Shown here: positions 7,254 to 10,340 of the stretch, one piece after another | Layout of the letters: each line of letters begins with the position of its first letter | How positions within the stretch are numbered: position 1 is the first letter of the stretch | Source: Parachlamydiales bacterium | GTDB lineage: Bacteria; Chlamydiota; Chlamydiia; Chlamydiales; Rhabdochlamydiaceae | Assembly (NCBI GenBank): GCA_020050965.1 | Contig: JAGVJV010000193.1 | Location: forward strand, 1 to 10,340 | Direction of reading: 5' to 3' | Length of the DNA: 10,340 nucleotides | Made by a program: the position numbers and the translations under genes | The notes under the pieces: generated by a model | Databases searched by the model: none | Seen by the model: the letters and a program-made list of their open reading frames with translations, nothing else | What the model was told of the DNA's origin: nothing

Positions 7254-9266
7254 ATGAAACAAAAAGAATACACTTGCCCAATGCATCCGCAAATCCGGCA
7301 GCCTACCCCAGGCCATTGTCCGATTTGTGGAATGAACTTAGAGCCACTCATTCCTTCGGATGAAGAAGATGTCGAACTCAAGAACATGACCAGGCGTTTT
7401 TGGATCGGCCTAGTTTTGACGATTCCAATTATTGTCTTAACTTGGTTCAAGAGTTTTGTGTGGATCCAAGCAGCACTTGCCACTCCTGTTATTTTGTGGG
7501 CTGGCTATCCCTTTTTTGAGCGGGGTTACCGATCGATCCTAAGCTCCAAGTTAAATATGTTTACGCTGATTGCCCTCGGAGTAGGGACAGCATATTTTTA
7601 TAGTTTGGTGGTTCTTTTTTTCCCCTCAATCTTCCCTGATGTCTATTTTGAGGCGGCAGCAGTGATCACTGTTTTGGTGTTACTCGGCCAAGTGCTGGAA
7701 CTACGCGCTAGATCAAAAACGAGTAAAGCAATTAAAGCCTTGCTCAATCTAGCTCCGGCCATGGCTACAGTGATTCGCAATGGAAAAGAGGAATCGATCC
7801 CCCTTGAACAGGTCAATAGAGGAGATCGCTTGCGCGTCCGGCCGGGAGAAAAGATCCCGGTCGATGGCGTCATCATTGATGGTCAAAGCGTCCTAGATGA
7901 ATCGATGATCACCGGCGAATCGATTCCAGTTGAAAAAAGTACAGGCGATAAAGTGACCGGCGCTACCCTCAGTGGGACGGGAAGTTTCATTATGGAGGCA
8001 AAGGCTGTTGGAAATGAGACACTCCTCGCCCGGATTGTCCATATGGTCAGCGAAGCACAAAGCAGTAGAGCTCCCATCCAAAAACTGGCCGATACCGTTT
8101 CTGCCTACTTTGTCCCTGCTGTTGTCCTTGTTGCACTCATCTCTTTTTTCATCTGGGGCATTTTCGGCCCTTCTTATACTTTTGGACTGATTACCGCCGT
8201 CTCCGTACTTATCATCGCCTGTCCCTGTGCCCTCGGCCTCGCCACGCCTATGTCGATCATGGTGGGGGTAGGCAAAGGGGCTTTAGCAGGAGTGCTGATC
8301 AAAAATGCCGAAGCTTTAGAAATACTTGCCTCAGTAGATACCGTCATCGTCGACAAAACCGGAACTCTGACCGAAGGCAAACCCTACCTTAATCACATCA
8401 TTGCATTGGAAGGGACAGAAGATCAGCTCCTCCAATTTGGGGCAAGCTTAGAAGCCCTCAGCGAACACCCCCTTTCCTCCGCGATTGTGTCCAAAGCCAA
8501 AGAAAAAGGGTTGACTCTGCTTGAAGTGCGAGATTTTCAATCGATTACCGGAAAAGGGGTGACGGGGAAAATTGAAGGCAAAACAGTAATGATCGGCAAT
8601 CAGAAACTCATCGCAGATAGGATTGAGAAAGCAGAGGCGCTAAAAGACGAGGGGCAGACCGTTTTACTTGTTGCTGTCGACGGAAAAACGATTGGGATAT
8701 TGGCCGCCTCAGACCGGATTAAAGAGACCACCTATGAAGCGATCCAAATGCTCCACGCTGAAAATATCCGCATCGTCATGTTGACAGGTGACAATTTGAC
8801 TACCGCCAAGGCAATAGGTAAACCCCTAAAAATTGATGAAATCAAAGCAGAAGTTCTTCCCCAGGATAAAAACAAAGTCGTCAAAGAGCTTCAATCTCAA
8901 GGCCATATTGTTGCCATGGCTGGAGATGGAATCAACGATGCCCCGGCGCTCGCCCAGGCCAACGTAGGAATCGCCATGGGGACAGGCACTGATGTGGCAA
9001 TGGAGAGTGCAGGAATTACCTTAGTTAAAGGGGATTTGCGGGGAATTGCCCGAGCGAGAAATTTGAGTAAAGCCACTATGCGCAATATCCGCCAAAATCT
9101 CTTTTTCGCCTTCATCTATAATGCTTTAGGTGTTCCCATTGCCGCAGGAGTTCTCTATCCTTTCTTTGGTATTCTTTTAAGCCCCATCATTGCGAGCGCA
9201 GCAATGGCATTTAGCTCTGTTTCAGTCGTCTGGAACGCTCTAAGGCTGAATAGACAAAAATTATGA
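7254..9266 (+). CDS. copA: Cu+-exporting P-type ATPase with an N-terminal heavy-metal-binding domain
   Basis: A 670-residue P1B-type ATPase that hydrolyses ATP to export Cu+ from the cytoplasm. The N-terminus lacks the usual CxxC ferredoxin-like domain and instead has a short metal-binding motif, CPMHP (Cys8) with CPICGMNLEP (Cys22, Cys25). Core motifs in order are TGES in the actuator domain, CPC in TM6 (Cys323-Pro-Cys325), DKTGT with phosphorylated Asp367, SEHP with His405 in the nucleotide domain, TGDN, and GDGIND (about 557-562). The copper subclass (P1B-1) is supported by Tyr-Asn in TM7 (FIYNALG) and by Met-Ser-Ser in TM8 (AMAFSSVSV). The ATG directly follows the oxidase stop (TAAATG), with AGGA about 10 bases upstream. 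Coding GC is clearly higher than in the cusC-like gene, which hints at a separate origin within the operon. Ag+ may also be a substrate. Confidence 0.97.
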   Translation: MKQKEYTCPMHPQIRQPTPGHCPICGMNLEPLIPSDEEDVELKNMTRRFWIGLVLTIPIIVLTWFKSFVWIQAALATPVILWAGYPFFERGYRSILSSKLNMFTLIALGVGTAYFYSLVVLFFPSIFPDVYFEAAAVITVLVLLGQVLELRARSKTSKAIKALLNLAPAMATVIRNGKEESIPLEQVNRGDRLRVRPGEKIPVDGVIIDGQSVLDESMITGESIPVEKSTGDKVTGATLSGTGSFIMEAKAVGNETLLARIVHMVSEAQSSRAPIQKLADTVSAYFVPAVVLVALISFFIWGIFGPSYTFGLITAVSVLIIACPCALGLATPMSIMVGVGKGALAGVLIKNAEALEILASVDTVIVDKTGTLTEGKPYLNHIIALEGTEDQLLQFGASLEALSEHPLSSAIVSKAKEKGLTLLEVRDFQSITGKGVTGKIEGKTVMIGNQKLIADRIEKAEALKDEGQTVLLVAVDGKTIGILAASDRIKETTYEAIQMLHAENIRIVMLTGDNLTTAKAIGKPLKIDEIKAEVLPQDKNKVVKELQSQGHIVAMAGDGINDAPALAQANVGIAMGTGTDVAMESAGITLVKGDLRGIARARNLSKATMRNIRQNLFFAFIYNALGVPIAAGVLYPFFGILLSPIIASAAMAFSSVSVVWNALRLNRQKL

Positions 9267-9287
9267 TACACAATATAGAAAAGGGAC

Positions 9288-9428
9288 ATGGGGGATCGAC
9301 CATTAGATTGGATACTTATCATAACAATCTTACTATTTTTACTTATTCTGCTCGGGCTCCATTTCATGGAGCACAGAGGCTTAGTTAGAGCAAAACCAAA
9401 GAAAATTAAAAGGAGAAAAAAATCGTGA
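9288..9428 (+). CDS. Small single-pass membrane protein, 46 residues
   Basis: The frame from ATG 9288 to TGA 9426-9428 encodes a 46-residue protein: a short N-terminus (MGDRPLDW), one strongly hydrophobic helix (about 8-25), then a very basic tail (AKPKKIKRRKKS). The family is not recognised. The LHFMEHRG end of the helix is faintly like DUF2933-type small proteins found beside metal-resistance genes, but the match is too weak to name. The GTGA overlap with the next gene and the strong positive-inside tail support it being real. The start is uncertain: AAGGGA ends only one base before the ATG, which is too close for a good ribosome binding site. A better placed ATG at 9263, overlapping the copA stop as ATGA, opens another frame that would join this one if a single G were missing from the G5 run at 9290-9294. 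The native protein may therefore be about 54 residues, starting MIHNIEKGHGDRPLDW. Confidence 0.6.
   Translation: MGDRPLDWILIITILLFLLILLGLHFMEHRGLVRAKPKKIKRRKKS
9410..9416 (+). promoter_or_regulatory. Ribosome binding site for the 86-residue membrane protein
   Basis: AAGGAGA lies about 8 bases before GTG at 9425, inside the basic tail codons of the preceding small gene. It supports the GTG start and translation of this short reading frame. Confidence 0.6.
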
Positions 9429-9685
9429 AAGATTTTGTTAAACACAGCAATCATTTAGGCATTTTTCTAATCATTCTATTTATCGGTTGTTTCTTATGGT
9501 ATTGGATCCATCCAGTCCAAAAAGAATTTCATTTGAAGTTTCTTCAATCCGCCTTTTTCGGATTTAAAAACATGAATATCCTTAGTTTTATTTTCGGAAT
9601 AATTTCAAGCTATATCTACGGATATGTTTTTTATACATTTTGGGCATTATCATCCTATTTGAGTGGATGCAAACACAATCATTAA
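9425..9685 (+). CDS. Small membrane protein of unknown function, 86 residues
   Basis: A GTG start with a good ribosome binding site and a GTGA overlap with the gene before mark this as the last gene of the copper operon. The product has two predicted membrane helices (about 11-28 and 50-76) joined by a segment HLKFLQSAFFGFKNMN, and it ends in a metal-ligand-like CKHNH. The second half loosely resembles small two-helix membrane proteins (DUF5676-like, sometimes annotated as holins) that sit beside metal-resistance genes, but this is from memory and not firm. Its position suggests an accessory role in metal handling or in helping the ATPase or oxidase, which is an inference. It ends 8 bases before the convergent DUF1259 gene. 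Its coding sequence is strikingly AT-rich compared with copA. Confidence 0.7.
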   Translation: MKDFVKHSNHLGIFLIILFIGCFLWYWIHPVQKEFHLKFLQSAFFGFKNMNILSFIFGIISSYIYGYVFYTFWALSSYLSGCKHNH

Positions 9686-9693
9686 CACAAAGG

Positions 9694-10340
9694 TCATTGA
9701 TTGGATTTTGCTTGATCTATACCCCGCGCCGTCAAAAATTGTGAATTTGGACCCACGCGAAAGCTCTCGCGGTTCGATTGTTTTTCCGAGGGTAGTATCG
9801 AGTTAATACAACCCTCGGAAAAACAATCGAACCCCGAGGCTTTGGCGCGGTCCAAATCCACAATTTTTGACGGCGCGGGGTATAATGCCCTCTTAATCCC
9901 CTCTGCCAGGTCTTTAGCCGATCCTGAGCCCCAAAAATGGAGGAAGAGCATACGAGGATTTTCATTGATCATATGGTTGTGGATGGCCACGATGTTGATA
10001 TTGGCATTCTGCAGGGCAATTAATACATTCTGGAGTTCATCTTCCAATACAGCCATATCCCCATCGACAACTGCCTGATCGTCTGTTCCTCCAAATCCTG
10101 CCCAGCTGTTGACTCCCATTTCTTTGCCGATTCTTACTCCAAGCTCTATCGTTCTTCCTATGACTGCCTTGACCATCCCATTTTGCTCTTGGCATTTTAC
10201 CCCTAGAATTTTTTCAATTGGATCCTTGGTAATCGCATTTTTTGATGCAATGGCGGCCCCCTTAAAACTAGAAGCGGGGTTGGGATTTTGTGACCGAATG
10301 GACTTGATTTGATCCAAGACGCGCTTTACAGCAACTGACA
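9694..10340 (-). CDS. DUF1259 (LppY/LpqO family) protein, 5' end missing, C-terminus extended by a palindromic insertion
   Basis: The frame is open from the right edge of the window (…SVAVKRVLDQIKSI), so the TTG at 10317 is an internal Leu and the true start, with any signal peptide, lies outside. The 214 visible residues contain a DUF1259 domain: IEKILGVK, then GVRIGKEMGVNSWAGFGG, a DGDMAVLEDELQNVLIAL segment, the AIHNHMINENPR motif with two histidines, and LHFWGSGSAKDLAEGIKRAL. Family members are mostly exported proteins of unknown function, often found near metal-resistance genes. After KRAL the protein enters the palindrome (55 codons, YPAPSKIV to TARGI) and leaves it for DQAKSNQ and a TGA stop at 9694-9696. 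Without the insertion it would end KRALDQAKSNQ, so the domain itself is probably intact and the extra tail is acquired. The gene converges on the copper operon with an 8-base gap. Whether the extended protein still folds and works cannot be told from sequence. Confidence 0.88.
   Translation of the reverse strand, partial: SVAVKRVLDQIKSIRSQNPNPASSFKGAAIASKNAITKDPIEKILGVKCQEQNGMVKAVIGRTIELGVRIGKEMGVNSWAGFGGTDDQAVVDGDMAVLEDELQNVLIALQNANINIVAIHNHMINENPRMLFLHFWGSGSAKDLAEGIKRALYPAPSKIVDLDRAKASGFDCFSEGCINSILPSEKQSNRESFRVGPNSQFLTARGIDQAKSNQ
9718..9884. repeat. Long imperfect palindrome: in-frame inserted MITE-like or palindromic element with TA flanks
   Basis: The left arm (9718-9798) and right arm (9806-9884) are near-perfect reverse complements around a 7-base loop (9799-9805). 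The outer 30 or so bases (TATACCCCGCGCCGTCAAAA onward) differ at one position. The inner 25 or so (GGTTCGATTGTTTTTCCGAG onward) also differ at one. The arms diverge only in a central patch of about 15-17 bases (9754-9770 against 9836-9850), where the left arm carries its own small hairpin (CGCGA 9756-9760 with TCGCG 9767-9771). Both ends read TATA. If TA is the duplicated target, the element is 9720-9882 (163 bases) and the insertion adds 165 bases, 55 codons. It encodes no transposase. It forms the C-terminal part of the minus-strand DUF1259 frame and lies just past the end of the copper operon, where the hairpin might also end transcription. The palindrome is directly visible; its mobile origin is inferred. 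Confidence 0.85.

Noticed and set aside
9356..9372. GCTCCA-loop-TGGAGC hairpin as an intrinsic terminator after copA
   Set aside because: The stem is only six base pairs, has no T-run after it and lies within the coding sequence of the small membrane protein.
9768..9795. GGTTCGATT in the palindrome resembling a tRNA T-loop, raising a tRNA or tRNA-derived repeat
   Set aside because: No acceptor, D or anticodon arms could be drawn around it and the same bases recur in the other arm as part of the palindrome.
9718..9884. Integron attC site
   Set aside because: The length and imperfect palindrome are suggestive, but the conserved GTTRRRY and RYYYAAC boxes are absent from the ends and no integrase or cassette array is seen.
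10315..10317. TTG as the start of the minus-strand DUF1259 gene
   Set aside because: The frame continues to the right edge with SVAVKRV before this codon, so it is an internal Leu and the true start is outside.

Overview
This window holds most of a copper/silver detoxification operon on the + strand. It reads, in order: the 3' part of a cusB-like adaptor gene, a complete cusA-like RND pump gene, a cusC-like outer-membrane lipoprotein gene, a two-domain multicopper oxidase fused to a DUF2231 membrane domain, a copA-type Cu+ P-type ATPase, and two small membrane-protein genes. A minus-strand gene of the DUF1259 (LppY/LpqO) family converges on the operon and runs off the right edge.

The host is a Gram-negative bacterium, because the genes build an envelope-spanning efflux complex with an outer-membrane lipoprotein. 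Base composition is moderately AT-rich and mixed. This gene set and style would fit a mobile or accessory metal-resistance block in an amoeba-associated bacterium such as a Legionellales member or an environmental chlamydia. That placement is a guess; nothing in the window settles the taxon.

The operon is tightly packed. cusB/cusA and cusC/oxidase each overlap by ATGA, the oxidase stop abuts the copA start, and the two last small genes overlap by GTGA. The only gap inside the block is 16 bases before cusC, which has a GTG start with its own ribosome binding site. The inferred division of labour is as follows. CopA moves Cu+ from cytoplasm to periplasm. The membrane-tethered oxidase converts Cu+ to the less toxic Cu2+ and may buffer copper with its Met/His-rich segments. 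CusBAC then expels Cu+/Ag+ across the outer membrane. No regulator, CusF-like chaperone or operon promoter is visible; the operon start lies to the left of the window.

The most striking structure lies at 9718-9884. It is a long imperfect palindrome with arms of about 80 bases, inserted into the 3' end of the DUF1259 gene. It is flanked by TA on both sides. Removing the element plus one TA takes out exactly 165 bases (55 codons) and restores a gene ending in ALDQAKSNQ, a plausible ending for this family. The insertion therefore looks like an in-frame, protein-extending palindromic element, similar in behaviour to the Rickettsia palindromic elements or to a MITE with TA target duplication.

Other points to check are: the CusA homologue keeps all three copper-binding methionines but has Leu where E. 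coli CusA has Lys984; the oxidase-DUF2231 fusion; and a 46-codon gene at 9288-9428 whose 5' end may have been displaced by a one-base slip in a G5 run.
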